Part shown: positions 1-9,005 of the stretch, piece by piece
Position numbering within the stretch: the stretch's first letter is position 1
Layout: each line of letters opens with the position of its first letter
Source: Streptomyces pluripotens
Lineage (GTDB): Bacteria > Actinomycetota > Actinomycetes > Streptomycetales > Streptomycetaceae
Reading direction: 5' to 3'
DNA length: 64,000 nucleotides
NCBI RefSeq assembly: GCF_000802245.2
Contig: NZ_CP021080.1
Coordinates: forward strand, 620,001-684,000
Translations under genes and position numbers: made by a program
Notes under the pieces: model-generated
Databases searched by the model: none
Told to the model about the DNA's origin: nothing
What the model saw: only the letters and a program-made list of their open reading frames with translations

Positions 1-431
1 TCGATGGACTCGCCGCCCATGACGAAGAAGTCGTCGTCCAGACCGCACCGGGGCCTGGCGAGCACCTCGGCGAAGATCGTGCACAGCACTTCCTGGCGGG
101 CCGACTCCGGCGACCGGTAGGGCATCAGGCCCCGCAGATCAGGTGCCGGCAGCGCCTGCGGATCCGGTGTCCCGTCGGAGGCCACCGGCATGGCGTCGAC
201 GACCACGATCGCCGCCGGCACCGCCGCGCCGGGCAACGACCCCCTGAGGTACTGGTGCAGCGCGGCCAGGTCGAAGCCAGGGCCGGCGGGCACGACATAG
301 GCCACATGGACCTGGCCGGCAGGATCCTGAGCAAGTGTCCGGACGGCGCCGTCCGCGAGTTCGGGGTACGCGGCCAGCACGTCTCGCACGTCCTGGATCG
401 CAGCAACAGCCATCAGTCGCTCACCTTCCAT
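1..431 (-). CDS. Adenylation-tail/carrier protein, second copy (partial)
   Basis: This is the 5' portion, cut by the window edge, of a gene identical to the one at 24305-24862. It reads leftward from an ATG at 431 (or 413). The visible part covers the remnant of an NRPS adenylation C-terminal subdomain and the beginning of a peptidyl-carrier domain, up to the phosphopantetheine motif GGESID at the very edge. Because it lies in the inverted repeat, it is either a second gene copy or an artefact of contig construction. If real, the genes that follow the right copy (aminotransferase, SDR) might also be duplicated to the left. No function beyond carrier protein can be claimed. Confidence 0.6.
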   Translation of the reverse strand, partial: MEGERLMAVAAIQDVRDVLAAYPELADGAVRTLAQDPAGQVHVAYVVPAGPGFDLAALHQYLRGSLPGAAVPAAIVVVDAMPVASDGTPDPQALPAPDLRGLMPYRSPESARQEVLCTIFAEVLARPRCGLDDDFFVMGGESI

Positions 432-481
432 GCAGGCTCCCAGCGTTCCCACAACCTTCGCAGCCCCGGACTCGGCGGCAA
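1..481. repeat. Left arm of perfect inverted repeat
   Basis: The reverse complement of this segment matches 24255-24735 base for base where I compared it, and the translations agree across the arm. Register: position x pairs with 24736 minus x. Identity ends at 482. The arm reaches the window edge, so its true length is unknown. It holds the 5' part of the carrier-protein gene and its upstream region. It could be a real duplication or an assembly artefact. Confidence 0.95.
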
Positions 482-598
482 TCTTCTCCATTGCTCAGGT
501 CGGGCCCGGCTGAGGCAATTGAAGAGATGCGCCTCAACAGACCCGCCGGAAGAGTGGGGGCAACCCTATGGACGAGTCCGGGATCAGGAGATGTCGCG

Positions 599-1255
599 AT
601 GGCTCTGCCCGAAGTTGTGTCACGAGATGAATGGTTCGCGGCGCGTCTGCCGCTCCTCGCAAAGGAGAAGGAGCACAGCCGCGCACGGGACGCACTGCAT
701 GCCGAGCGGCAGAGCCTGCCGATGTTCCGTGTCGACAAGGATTACGGCTTCGACACACCCGAGGGCAAGCGGAGCCTGCTCGAGCTGTTCGACGGCCGGC
801 GACAGCTGATCATCTACCACTTCATGCTGCCGTCCAACACCGGCGGCAGCTTCTGCGTCGGCTGCTCCTTCTGGGTCGACAACATGCCCCACCACCTCGA
901 GCACCTGCACGCCCGCGACACCTCGCTGGCGGTGGACTGCCCGGTGCCCCTGGCCGACTTCGTCGCGCACAAGGAGCGGATGGGCTGGACGGTCCCCGTG
1001 GTCTCCTCGCACGGCAGCAGCTTCTACGACGACTTCAACTTCGAGCTCGTCCCGGGAGCGACGAAGATACCCGGAATCAGCGTCTTCCTGCGCGACGACG
1101 ACGAGGTCTACTGCACCTATTCGACTGCCTTCCGCGGCACCGACCTGGTCAACAACACGTACAACTACCTCGACCTGACCTTCCTCGGGCGGCAGGAAGC
1201 CGATCTGCCCTTCAAGTGGGCCTGGTTGCGGTATCACGACCAGTACGAGAACTGA
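599..1255 (+). CDS. DUF899-family thioredoxin-like protein
   Basis: A 218-residue protein resembling the DUF899 family. It opens with the typical VVSRDEWFAARLPLLAKEKE segment and carries the family core YHFMLP, CVGCSFW and DNMPHH. The family has a thioredoxin-like fold but no firmly established reaction. The ATG at 599 is preferred because AGGAG at 586-590 sits eight bases upstream; longer in-frame starts lack a ribosome site. It diverges from the left repeat arm and converges on the MetX-like gene. A role in the cluster, for example redox handling of an intermediate, is only inferred from position; it may be a bystander. Confidence 0.8.
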   Translation: MALPEVVSRDEWFAARLPLLAKEKEHSRARDALHAERQSLPMFRVDKDYGFDTPEGKRSLLELFDGRRQLIIYHFMLPSNTGGSFCVGCSFWVDNMPHHLEHLHARDTSLAVDCPVPLADFVAHKERMGWTVPVVSSHGSSFYDDFNFELVPGATKIPGISVFLRDDDEVYCTYSTAFRGTDLVNNTYNYLDLTFLGRQEADLPFKWAWLRYHDQYEN

Positions 1256-1300
1256 TCCGATCCCCGGGGGCCGGCCGTTCGCCTGGTACCGGCCCCTCGA

Positions 1301-1332
1301 TGTGGCCGGTACGCCTCGGGGTACCGGCCACA
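1301..1332. terminator. Bidirectional stem-loop terminator
   Basis: A perfect 12-bp inverted repeat (1301-1312 and 1321-1332) with an 8-base loop lies between the convergent DUF899 and MetX-like genes. There is no T tract, which is common for actinomycete terminators. Confidence 0.6.
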
Positions 1333-1357
1333 CGTCATGTCCGGACGTCGGCGCCGA

Positions 1358-2398
1358 TCAGGACTTCAGCACCTCGGCCAGTGCATCGTCGATGGCGGCC
1401 GCGTCCTCGGGGATCAGGCCGAACATGGTGAAGTGCCCCAGCGGGCTTTCCATCACCCGCAGCCGGGCGTTGCGGATCATGGCCGCGTCGCGCTCGTGAT
1501 CCTCGACCGGGAACAGGAGGTCGTCGCCGAACGCGAAGACGAAGAACTCAGCACTGATCCGGTCGAGTGCCGCCTTCAGGTCTCCGCCGGTACACAGGCT
1601 GACGTCCGCGGCGCGCCACTTCGCCGCCTGGCGGAGCAGGTTGTTCGGGTCCATCGGCTGGAAGTGGCTGCGGGTGAATCCCAGGGTGAACTCCTCGGCG
1701 GCGGCGAATCCGATCCGGCGCCACACCTCGTCACGGAAGAACCGGTAGCTGGTGCTGGTCGCGGCCCACGCCATCGCGTGCCGGCTCAGGCCGAGATGCA
1801 CGTCGTCAGAGTCGGTGTAGAAGCCGTCCGCGAACGCGGGATCCGCGCGCAGGAGTTCACACTGCACGTCGAGCTGCAGCTGGTTCTGGACCGGGGTCTT
1901 CGCGGTGGCCGCGAACACGGCCGCCCGCAGCACCATCTCGGGGTGACGCACCGCCCATTCGTAGGTCTGTTGGCCGCCCATCGACCAGCCGAGCACCGTG
2001 TGCAGGGCCGTGATGCCGAACTGCTCGGTCAGCAGCCGGTGCTGGGCCCGTACGTCGTCGGCGATGGTCACCGCGGGGAAGTGGCCGCGGTCGAACGGCG
2101 CCGGCGTGTTGCTCGGCGATGACGACAAGCCACTGCCGAACTGGTCGGGCAGGATGAGGAAGTATCGGGAAGGGTCAAGCGCGCGGCCCTCACCGATGAG
2201 CATCTGCATCGAGGCGGACGTGCCCGAGTACATGTGTGGCACGAGCACGGCGTTGTCCTTCGCCGCGTTCAAGCGGCCCAGCGTCCGGTACGCCAACCGC
2301 GCGGCGGGCAGCGTGTCCCCGCTGTCCAGTGTGTACGGACCGAGTTCGAAGTGCTCATGCGGACCTTGCACCGCGGCAGAATAGTAATCGGCGCCCAT
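1358..2398 (-). CDS. MetX-like alpha/beta hydrolase / acyltransferase
   Basis: A 346-residue alpha/beta-hydrolase of the homoserine O-acetyltransferase (MetX) type. The nucleophile elbow GWSMGG lies near residue 120 after GITALHTVL, and the C-terminal catalytic His is in SPLGHFTMFG. True MetX enzymes move an acetyl group from acetyl-CoA to a hydroxyl; relatives in biosynthetic clusters acylate or hydrolyse other substrates. The ATG at 2398 has a GGGAGG site directly upstream, while longer starts do not. It diverges from the BVMO gene, sharing about 200 bases of promoter. Inference: an O-acylation or ester hydrolysis of a pathway intermediate. A housekeeping methionine role is unlikely this deep in a cluster, but not excluded. 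Confidence 0.8.
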   Translation of the reverse strand: MGADYYSAAVQGPHEHFELGPYTLDSGDTLPAARLAYRTLGRLNAAKDNAVLVPHMYSGTSASMQMLIGEGRALDPSRYFLILPDQFGSGLSSSPSNTPAPFDRGHFPAVTIADDVRAQHRLLTEQFGITALHTVLGWSMGGQQTYEWAVRHPEMVLRAAVFAATAKTPVQNQLQLDVQCELLRADPAFADGFYTDSDDVHLGLSRHAMAWAATSTSYRFFRDEVWRRIGFAAAEEFTLGFTRSHFQPMDPNNLLRQAAKWRAADVSLCTGGDLKAALDRISAEFFVFAFGDDLLFPVEDHERDAAMIRNARLRVMESPLGHFTMFGLIPEDAAAIDDALAEVLKS

Positions 2399-2600
2399 GG
2401 TGACCTCCCAAGGAATGGCTCCGGACACGACTGTCCCGCCGCCGGCGGTGACCGTCTTCTCCGCCCGTGCGCGCCTCCCGGGCACCGCAATCGAAGAGAA
2501 TCCGGACCATCCGCCCTCGCCAATAATCGGGAACACCGTTGTCGTCAGCGGTCAAGGCGTATTGGGTGCCACCATCCACGGTTGCGGAGGATTGATACAC

Positions 2601-4205
2601 ATGGCCAGCGCGGCAGAGGAACTCGATGCGGTTGTGGTGGGAGCCGGCTTCTCCGGTCTCTACATGCTTCACAAGCTCCAGGAGAAGGGCCTGTCGGTCA
2701 AGGTTTTCGAGGCCGGCGCCGAGATCGGCGGCACGTGGTACTGGAACAAGTACCCCGGCGCCCGGTGCGACGTGGAGAGCATGGACTATTCGTACTCGTT
2801 CGATCCCGAGCTGGAGCAGGAGTGGGATTGGACGGAGAAATACCCGAGCCAGCCCGAGATCCTGTCCTACCTCCAGCACGTCGCCGATCGGTACGACCTG
2901 CGGAAAGACGTGGTCCTGCGGACCCGGGTGACGCAGGCGAGCTTCGACGAAAGCACGTCCCGGTGGACCGTGCGAACCGATCAGGGCCACGAGGTGTCCG
3001 CGAAGTACTGCATCATGGCGACCGGCTGCCTGTCGAAGCCCAAGTTCCCGGAGGTGCCCGGCCTGGACACGTTCTCGGGCCCCTGGTACCACACCGGCCT
3101 GTGGCCGGACAGCGCCGTCGACTTCAGTGGGCAGCGCGTCGGCGTGATCGGCACCGGCTCGTCGGGCATCCAGGTCATCCCGTTCGTCGCCGACCAGGCT
3201 GCCGATCTGACGGTATTCCAGCGCACGCCGAACTACGTCCTGTCGTCGTTCAACGGGCCCATCGACCAGGATCGGGTCGCCGCCACGAAGGCGAACTACC
3301 GGCAGGCCCGTGAGGCCGCGCGGCAGTCCATCTTCGGCATCGCGGTCGACATGCCGACGAAGTCGGCGCTCGAGGTGAGCGACGAGGAGCGCCGGGAGGT
3401 CTACCAGAAGGGCTGGGAGCGCGGACACCTGAACGCGATCATCCAGGCCTACACCGACCTCATCTTCAACGAGGAGTCCAACGAGACCGCCGCGGAGTTC
3501 ATCCGGGAGCAGGTCCGCGCCAAGGTCACCGACCCGGCGACGGCGGCGAAGCTCGAGCCGCGAGGCTACCCGTACGGCACGAAGCGGCCCTGCCTGGACA
3601 CCAGGTACTACGAGACGTTCAACCGTGAGAGCGTCCACCTCGTCGATCTGCGGGAAGAAGCGCTCATCGAGATCACGGAGACGGGCGTCCGGACCACTGC
3701 GGGCGAGTACGCGTTCGACACCCTGGTGATCGCCACGGGCTTCGACGCCATGACGGGCGCGCTCCTGGGCATCGACATAACCGGCAAGGGCGGTGTGTCG
3801 CTGAGCAAGAAGTGGCAGGACGGCCCGGACACCTACCTCGGCCTGGCGCTCTCGGGTTTCCCGAACCTGTTCATGATCACCGGTCCCGGCAGCCCGTCCG
3901 TGCTCAGCAACATGGTCGTCTCGATCGAGCAGCACGTCGAGTGGATCAGTGACCTGATCGACCACATGACCGCCAACGGGCACTCCGTGGTCGAGGCGGA
4001 AGCCACCGCGGAGAAGGAGTGGACCGACCACGTCCGCGCGGTCGGCGACATGACGCTGTTCCCCAAAGCGGATTCGTACTACGTCGGTGCCAACGTCCCC
4101 GGCAAGGCCCGCGTCCTCATGCCGTACGTCGGCGGCGTCGGGGGCTACCGGCAGAGGTGCGACGAGGTCGCGAGCGCCGGCTACGCCGGGTTCGCGATGC
4201 GGTGA
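2601..4205 (+). CDS. Baeyer-Villiger flavin monooxygenase
   Basis: A 534-residue class B flavoprotein monooxygenase. An FAD-binding GAGFSG lies near residue 15, followed by the GGTWYWNKYPGARCDVES segment typical of cyclohexanone-monooxygenase relatives. The BVMO fingerprint reads FSGPWYHTGLWP, the second Rossmann motif is GTGSSGIQ, and FQRTPNY follows. Such enzymes use NADPH and O2 to insert oxygen beside a ketone or aldehyde, giving esters or lactones. The start at 2601 follows GGAGG (2586-2590). It diverges from the MetX-like gene and ends in a strong terminator. Acting on a ketone or aldehyde made by the pathway is an inference; the substrate cannot be read from sequence. Confidence 0.9.
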   Translation: MASAAEELDAVVVGAGFSGLYMLHKLQEKGLSVKVFEAGAEIGGTWYWNKYPGARCDVESMDYSYSFDPELEQEWDWTEKYPSQPEILSYLQHVADRYDLRKDVVLRTRVTQASFDESTSRWTVRTDQGHEVSAKYCIMATGCLSKPKFPEVPGLDTFSGPWYHTGLWPDSAVDFSGQRVGVIGTGSSGIQVIPFVADQAADLTVFQRTPNYVLSSFNGPIDQDRVAATKANYRQAREAARQSIFGIAVDMPTKSALEVSDEERREVYQKGWERGHLNAIIQAYTDLIFNEESNETAAEFIREQVRAKVTDPATAAKLEPRGYPYGTKRPCLDTRYYETFNRESVHLVDLREEALIEITETGVRTTAGEYAFDTLVIATGFDAMTGALLGIDITGKGGVSLSKKWQDGPDTYLGLALSGFPNLFMITGPGSPSVLSNMVVSIEQHVEWISDLIDHMTANGHSVVEAEATAEKEWTDHVRAVGDMTLFPKADSYYVGANVPGKARVLMPYVGGVGGYRQRCDEVASAGYAGFAMR

Positions 4206-4208
4206 GGT

Positions 4209-4251
4209 GTGCCCCGCGCCGCCGATCGGTCGGATCGGCGGCGCGGGGCAC
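4209..4251. terminator. Strong stem-loop terminator after BVMO
   Basis: A perfect 19-bp stem (4209-4227 and 4233-4251) with a 5-base loop starts four bases after the BVMO stop codon. It separates that gene from the P450. Confidence 0.75.
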
Positions 4252-4345
4252 CACCCTGGCAAGCAGGAAGAGTACGACCGGTCTCAGCGAACCATAGCCT
4301 GGTCGCATGTACTTTGCGGAAACGGCTACGAGGGAGCGGATCCTG

Positions 4346-5587
4346 ATGGAGAAGCGTTGTCCCGTATTGGATACGACGGGTCGGGATATCCACGCCGAAG
4401 CAGCCACGCTGCGGGCGCTCGGACCGGCGACCCAGGTCGAACTGCCCGGCGGCGTCGTGGTCTGGTCGGTGACCTCCCACAGCGTCATCAAGGAGATGCT
4501 GTCCAACCCGAAGGTCACCAAGAGCGCACGCAACCACTGGCCGGCGTTCTACAACGGCGAGCTGGCGCCGGACTGGGAGATGATCAGCTGGGTGGCCATG
4601 GACAACGTGTCCACCTCCTACGGCAAGGACCACGTGCGGCTGCGCAAGCTCATCGGCAAGGCGTTCACCCCGCGCCGCACCGAGGCCATCCGCCCGCTGG
4701 TCGTCGGCCTGACCACGATGCTGCTCGACGCGCTCGGGGCGGTGCCCGCCGGCGAGGTCGTCGACCTCAAGGAGCGGTTCTGCTACCCGCTGCCGGGCAT
4801 GCTGGTCGCCGAGCTGATCGGCATGGGTGAGGAGCAGCGCGCCGCCACCGCGAAGGTCATCGACATGATGATCGACACCACGGTGACCCCGGAGGTCGCG
4901 CAGGGCATCCTGCAGGGCTGGCGCGGCGCGATGGCGGACCTGATAGCCGAGAAGCGCGCCAACCCGGGCGAGGACCTCACCAGCGACCTCATCGCCGCCC
5001 GCGACGAGGACGGCTCACGGCTGACCGAGCAGGAGCTGGCCGACACCATCTTCGCCATCCTCGGCGCCGGCTCGGAGACCACGATCAACTTCTTCGACAA
5101 TGCCATCACCGAGCTGCTGACCCACCCCGAACAGCTCGCGAAGGTCCTGTCGGGCGAGCACAGCTGGGACGACGTCATCGACGAGATTCTGCGTATGCAG
5201 TCCCCGCTGGCGAGCCTCCCACTGCGCTACGCGGCCGAGGACATCGAACTGGACGGCGTGACCATCCCCAAGGGCGACCCGATCCTGATCAACTACGCCG
5301 CGGTGGGCCGCGACCCCGACCTGCACCCGGACAACCCGGGGTGCTTCGACATCGCCCGCGGCAGCAAGGACCACCTGTCCTTCGGCCACGGCCCGCACTA
5401 CTGCCTGGGGGCCGGCATAGCCCGCCTGGCCGCCACGATCGGCCTGTCGGCCCTGTTCGAGCGCTTCCCGGACCTGTCCCTGGCCGTGACGCGCGACGAG
5501 CTGGTGCCGATGCCGACGTTCATCATGAACGGCCACCGCTCCTTGCCCGTCCGGCTGCATGCGATGGCGAGCAGCACGGCCGCCTGA
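4346..5587 (+). CDS. Cytochrome P450 (CYP)
   Basis: A 413-residue soluble P450. The I-helix oxygen-activation motif is GAGSETT (Glu where many have Asp), the ExxR motif is EILR, and the heme-binding loop is FGHGPHYCLGAG with the Cys ligand. Bacterial P450s of this kind hydroxylate or cross-link secondary-metabolite intermediates with electrons from a ferredoxin. The ATG at 4346 is preferred because AGGGAG precedes it; an upstream ATG at 4307 lacks a site. No ferredoxin lies beside it, so it probably borrows one. It stands alone after the BVMO terminator and is followed by transposase debris. The substrate is unknown. Confidence 0.92.
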   Translation: MEKRCPVLDTTGRDIHAEAATLRALGPATQVELPGGVVVWSVTSHSVIKEMLSNPKVTKSARNHWPAFYNGELAPDWEMISWVAMDNVSTSYGKDHVRLRKLIGKAFTPRRTEAIRPLVVGLTTMLLDALGAVPAGEVVDLKERFCYPLPGMLVAELIGMGEEQRAATAKVIDMMIDTTVTPEVAQGILQGWRGAMADLIAEKRANPGEDLTSDLIAARDEDGSRLTEQELADTIFAILGAGSETTINFFDNAITELLTHPEQLAKVLSGEHSWDDVIDEILRMQSPLASLPLRYAAEDIELDGVTIPKGDPILINYAAVGRDPDLHPDNPGCFDIARGSKDHLSFGHGPHYCLGAGIARLAATIGLSALFERFPDLSLAVTRDELVPMPTFIMNGHRSLPVRLHAMASSTAA

Positions 5588-5622
5588 CCGTACTGTCCAG
5601 GTGAGGTGACGGTTCGTCGGGC

Positions 5623-5740
5623 TTGACGGAGCCGGTCGGTCAGTCGGCCGCACGGGTGGCTGAGCTGGAACAGCGGTGGGGCAAGGACTCCTCGAACTCT
5701 TCCGAGCCACCTTCGTCCGGGGCGCCGCGCGAAGACATCC
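5623..5740 (+). mobile_element. IS66-like transposase N-terminal fragment
   Basis: A short open stretch encodes RVAELEQRWGKDSSNSSEPPSS, split here as RVAELEQ and DSSNSSEPPSS. This resembles the start of IS66-family transposases. Nothing downstream continues the protein, so this is a relic. It abuts an ISL3-like relic on the other strand. Confidence 0.55.
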
Positions 5741-6060
5741 ACTGCCGCCGGCCGCGGTGTCGCGAGCGGCGGCAGTGGCGTGCGCATCAGGTGGAACAGC
5801 ACGCCGGTCCGCGACAGCGGGACCTTGAGGATCCGCAGCAGTCGGGCGCCGACCAGGCCGGCGAGCAGGACCCGGCCATCTCCACCAGGTGTCGCAGCAG
5901 CGAGCTGCGGCGCTGATAACGAGCCGTGAGCCCCTGGACTTGCTCGGCGAACGTCTGCAGACCGCAGTCCGCGCTGTCACGGAACAACCGACGCACCGAT
6001 AGGGCGATCAGCACCGGACGGCCGCCGACATCGGCCGGCGGGCGGTCGTAGCGGCTTGCA
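5740..6060 (-). mobile_element. ISL3-family transposase remnant (frameshifted)
   Basis: Minus-strand reading gives VRRLFRDSADCGLQTFAEQ and GLTARYQRRSSLLRHLVEMAG (quoted in two parts). After a one-base frame change it continues as VLLAGLVGARLLRILKVPLS and LMRTPLPPLATPR. Both parts resemble the zinc-finger/helix region and the start of the DDE domain of ISL3 transposases. The catalytic domain is missing, so it cannot be active. Confidence 0.7.
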
Positions 6061-6464
6061 CCCCCGCCGAACTGCGCCCGCGACGGCCTGGGACGCACCC
6101 GTCTGAGGCTGACCGCCCGCTCGGCGTTGAGCGACCTTGAGGTGAACCGCTGCCGGTCCGGCCGTGGTCCTCGGCCACCGGCATGACCAGCGACGCTGTC
6201 GGTCTGCGCCGGCAGGCGTCCCCGTGCGGATTCGATCTCGAACTTCGTACCGCCGAAGCCGGCGATCGCTGGACCTGGCGCGTGATGGCCGCCCGCACTC
6301 AGTTCCACCTCGCCAGGCAACTCGCCGCCGATCTCCACCGCCCCTCGGAGATGCCCGATCGGCATAGCAGGCAGGAACGGTATGGCTCTTGAGCACCTGA
6401 CCGACTGCGCGCTGTCGCGCTGCAACAGGGGCCGGCGCCACCACAAGGTGTCGCCGTCCCCGCC
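6060..6464. other. Non-coding stretch between relic and halogenase
   Basis: I recognise no gene here. Several short open frames exist on both strands, but none shows a known domain or a ribosome site. The sequence is probably further mobile-element debris downstream of the halogenase stop codon. Confidence 0.4.
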
Positions 6465-7898
6465 TCACGCTGCCGCGGTTGCCGGCAGAGCCCAGTGCAT
6501 CCCGTCGGCCGACGGCACCAGCCCTCCGTCGCGGACCGGTACCTGCTCGTCGATGGTGCCTCCGGTGGCGGCCTGCACCTGGATGTTGGCTCCAGCCTGC
6601 GCGACCGACCAGATCGCCTCCTCGACGTCCTGCCGGTCGCCGTAGGAGCCGGCGTTGACCAGCGCGCGCTCATCCGAGGAGCCACCGCCGACGAGGGACA
6701 CGAAGGACTGCAGTTCCGAGGCCGTGTTGCCGGTGACCCTCTTGGCCTTCCAGAAGTAGGACTCCTCGTCGGAGTGCATGTCGTAGAAGGAGACGAGGAA
6801 GTCGTGGAAGCGCATGTACTCCTGCCGGTACCGGGCTTCGTACTCCTCGAACAGCGTCTTCTCGTCCATCCCGGACTCGGTCGTCGGGCGCAGGGCGGTG
6901 TTGAGCGAGCGCGCGACCAGCAGTCCGCCGTAGGTGGCCAGGTGCACGCCGGAGGAGAACACCGGGTCGATGAAGCCCGCCGCGTCGCCCACGAGCACCA
7001 GTCCCGGCCGCGAGAACTTCTCCTGGATGTAGGAGTAGTCCTTGCGCACCCGGATCTCGCCGTACGGGCCGCTGGTGACCCGCTGGGCGTCGGACAGGAA
7101 GTCGGCGATCATCGGGCACTCCGCGATCAGCTCGTTCAGTGCCTGCTCGCGGTCACCTTGGACGCGGTCCAGCGCTTCGCGGTGTACCACCGCGCCCACG
7201 CTGGTGAGCTCGTCAGACAGCGGGATGTACCAGAACCAGCCGGCGCTGAAGGCGACAGCCAGGATGTTGCCGCTGGTCGGGGCGGGCATCCGCTTACCGC
7301 CGGTGAAGTAGCCGAACAGCGCGAGGTTACGGAAGTACTCCGAGTACTGCCGCTTGCCGCCCACGCGGGAGTGGATGCGGCTCAGGTTGCCCGAGGCGTC
7401 CACCACGTACCGGCCGCGGAACTCGCGGCGCACGCCCGCGGCGTCGGTGCAGCTGACCCCACAGACCCGGCCGTTCTCCTCGATGACGTCGGTGACGGTG
7501 TGCTCCTCATGCACGTCGACGCCGTTCCTCATGGCGTTGTTGAGCAGGATCTGGTCGAACTTCATCCGCTCCACCTGGTAGGCGGGTGCCGCCGTGCCGG
7601 CGAACTGGGGCGAGATGCCGAAGTCGAACGTCCATGGCTCGGGGTTGGAGCCCCAGCGGAAAGTGCCGCCCCGCTTGACCGGGAACCCGGCCTCCTTGAG
7701 TTCCTCGGACACCCCAAGCAGGCGGCAGACGCCCTGCACGGTGGACGGCAGCAGCGACTCGCCGATCTGGTAGCGAGGGAACCGTTCCTTCTCCAGGAGC
7801 ACGGCCCGGTGCCCCTGCCGGGCCACCAACGTCGCCACCGTCGAACCGCCCGGGCCGCCGCCGACGACCACGACGTCGGTCTCAGTAATGTCTGTCAT
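6465..7898 (-). CDS. FAD-dependent halogenase (glycopeptide BhaA type)
   Basis: A 477-residue flavin halogenase. The FAD motif GGGPGGS is near residue 13, and the halogenase signature GWFWYIP is near residue 220. It closely follows the BhaA/VhaA pattern, with FPRYQIGESLLPS, KRGGTFRWG and GDAAGFIDPVFSSGVHLA. Enzymes of this branch, known from balhimycin, vancomycin and C-1027, chlorinate phenolic rings of amino acids tethered to a carrier protein, using reduced FAD, chloride and O2. It is last in the MbtH-NRPS-monooxygenase operon, 84 bp after the luciferase-like gene. Inference: it chlorinates an Hpg- or tyrosine-type ring on one of the local carrier domains. A flavin reductase must come from elsewhere. 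Confidence 0.93.
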   Translation of the reverse strand: MTDITETDVVVVGGGPGGSTVATLVARQGHRAVLLEKERFPRYQIGESLLPSTVQGVCRLLGVSEELKEAGFPVKRGGTFRWGSNPEPWTFDFGISPQFAGTAAPAYQVERMKFDQILLNNAMRNGVDVHEEHTVTDVIEENGRVCGVSCTDAAGVRREFRGRYVVDASGNLSRIHSRVGGKRQYSEYFRNLALFGYFTGGKRMPAPTSGNILAVAFSAGWFWYIPLSDELTSVGAVVHREALDRVQGDREQALNELIAECPMIADFLSDAQRVTSGPYGEIRVRKDYSYIQEKFSRPGLVLVGDAAGFIDPVFSSGVHLATYGGLLVARSLNTALRPTTESGMDEKTLFEEYEARYRQEYMRFHDFLVSFYDMHSDEESYFWKAKRVTGNTASELQSFVSLVGGGSSDERALVNAGSYGDRQDVEEAIWSVAQAGANIQVQAATGGTIDEQVPVRDGGLVPSADGMHWALPATAAA

Positions 7899-7982
7899 CG
7901 CTTTCCTTCGCTACGTGCAGGCGGACGCCTGCGGCCTTCGACCGCGCCGTCGGACTCGGCGCGAGACGGCTGATGGCTGTTG

Positions 7983-9005
7983 CTACCTGTCCATGGCCGC
8001 GACAGCTCGTTCGATCGCGATCCGCGCGTGCCACAAGTCGTCGGGCTCCCGAGGGATGTCGAGCACGAAGGTGCGGATGCCTCCGTTCAGGTACGTGGTC
8101 ACCGCCTGTGCCACCTCGTCGTGGTTCCCCACCAGGTAGGGGCAGAATGTGTGGTGATACCGGAAGGGCACCAGCCAGTACGGCTGTCCCTCCGCCTCGT
8201 CGGGGATAGGCACGGAGGCCAGTCGCGGCTGCCAGGACGAGCCACCGGCGGACAGGAGCAGCTTCATTCGCTCGGCTCCCTCCGGGTCGGCCGGAAACCG
8301 CTTGTGCGCGATCCGCCACGCCTCGGCCGAGTCGTCCCGAGCGATGATGCCGATGCTGATGCCTGAGCCGAACCTGTTCTTGCGCACGTCGGGGCTCGCG
8401 AAATCCTCGGGCAGCACCGGGAACGAGAGCTGGCCGAGGCCCAGCGACTCGCCGGCCTGCAGGCTGGCCGGCGAGGAGCCGGACACATACGCCGTCGGCA
8501 GCAGGTCGTCGGGCACCGCCGTGGTGAGCCGGGCCCGCCGGACCTTGTAGTACTCGCCCGCGAAATTGGCCATGCCGCCACGGAGCAGCATGTCGACGAT
8601 CGTCACGTACTCGGTGAGCCGGTCGTAGCGGGCGTCGTGCGACAGGGTGTCCCCCTGGACGGCGAGATCGCGGATGAATCCGCCGCTGACGTAGTTGATG
8701 TCGACTCGCCTGCCGTACAGGTGCGCAAGCGATGACACCGCCCTGGCCACCGCGAACGGGGTCTTGTCCAGCGGCTGTACCGCGACGAGCGGTACGAAGG
8801 AGGTGGTGTTCGCGATGGCCGCCTGGGCCGCCAGCCAGACGTCCATCGAAGTGTTGTCGCTGTACACCAGGGCGCCGCGGTAGCCCGCGTCATCCACCCA
8901 CCCGGCAAGCTCCAGCAGCGTGCGCAGGTGGGAAGTCTGGCCGTGTCCGATACTGGACCGGACTGTGGAATAGAGGGTGACACCGCCGGCAGCCAAATCG
9001 ATCAT
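7983..9005 (-). CDS. LLM-class flavin-dependent monooxygenase
   Basis: A 340-residue luciferase-like TIM-barrel protein related to the alkanesulfonate monooxygenase (SsuD) subfamily. Visible hallmarks are [15 protein letters not shown] near the start, [20 protein letters not shown] and a conserved C-terminal [13 protein letters not shown]. Members use reduced FMN and O2; those encoded beside NRPS genes often hydroxylate carrier-bound amino acids. Its ATG overlaps the NRPS stop codon (ATGA), so the two are translationally coupled and probably produced in similar amounts. That coupling suggests a substrate bound to the NRPS, but the position of hydroxylation cannot be deduced. Confidence 0.88.
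   Translation of the reverse strand: MIDLAAGGVTLYSTVRSSIGHGQTSHLRTLLELAGWVDDAGYRGALVYSDNTSMDVWLAAQAAIANTTSFVPLVAVQPLDKTPFAVARAVSSLAHLYGRRVDINYVSGGFIRDLAVQGDTLSHDARYDRLTEYVTIVDMLLRGGMANFAGEYYKVRRARLTTAVPDDLLPTAYVSGSSPASLQAGESLGLGQLSFPVLPEDFASPDVRKNRFGSGISIGIIARDDSAEAWRIAHKRFPADPEGAERMKLLLSAGGSSWQPRLASVPIPDEAEGQPYWLVPFRYHHTFCPYLVGNHDEVAQAVTTYLNGGIRTFVLDIPREPDDLWHARIAIERAVAAMDR

Noticed and set aside
2355..4262. 635-residue open frame antisense to the BVMO gene
   Set aside because: It is a high-GC shadow frame with no domain. The plus-strand frame encodes a complete BVMO.
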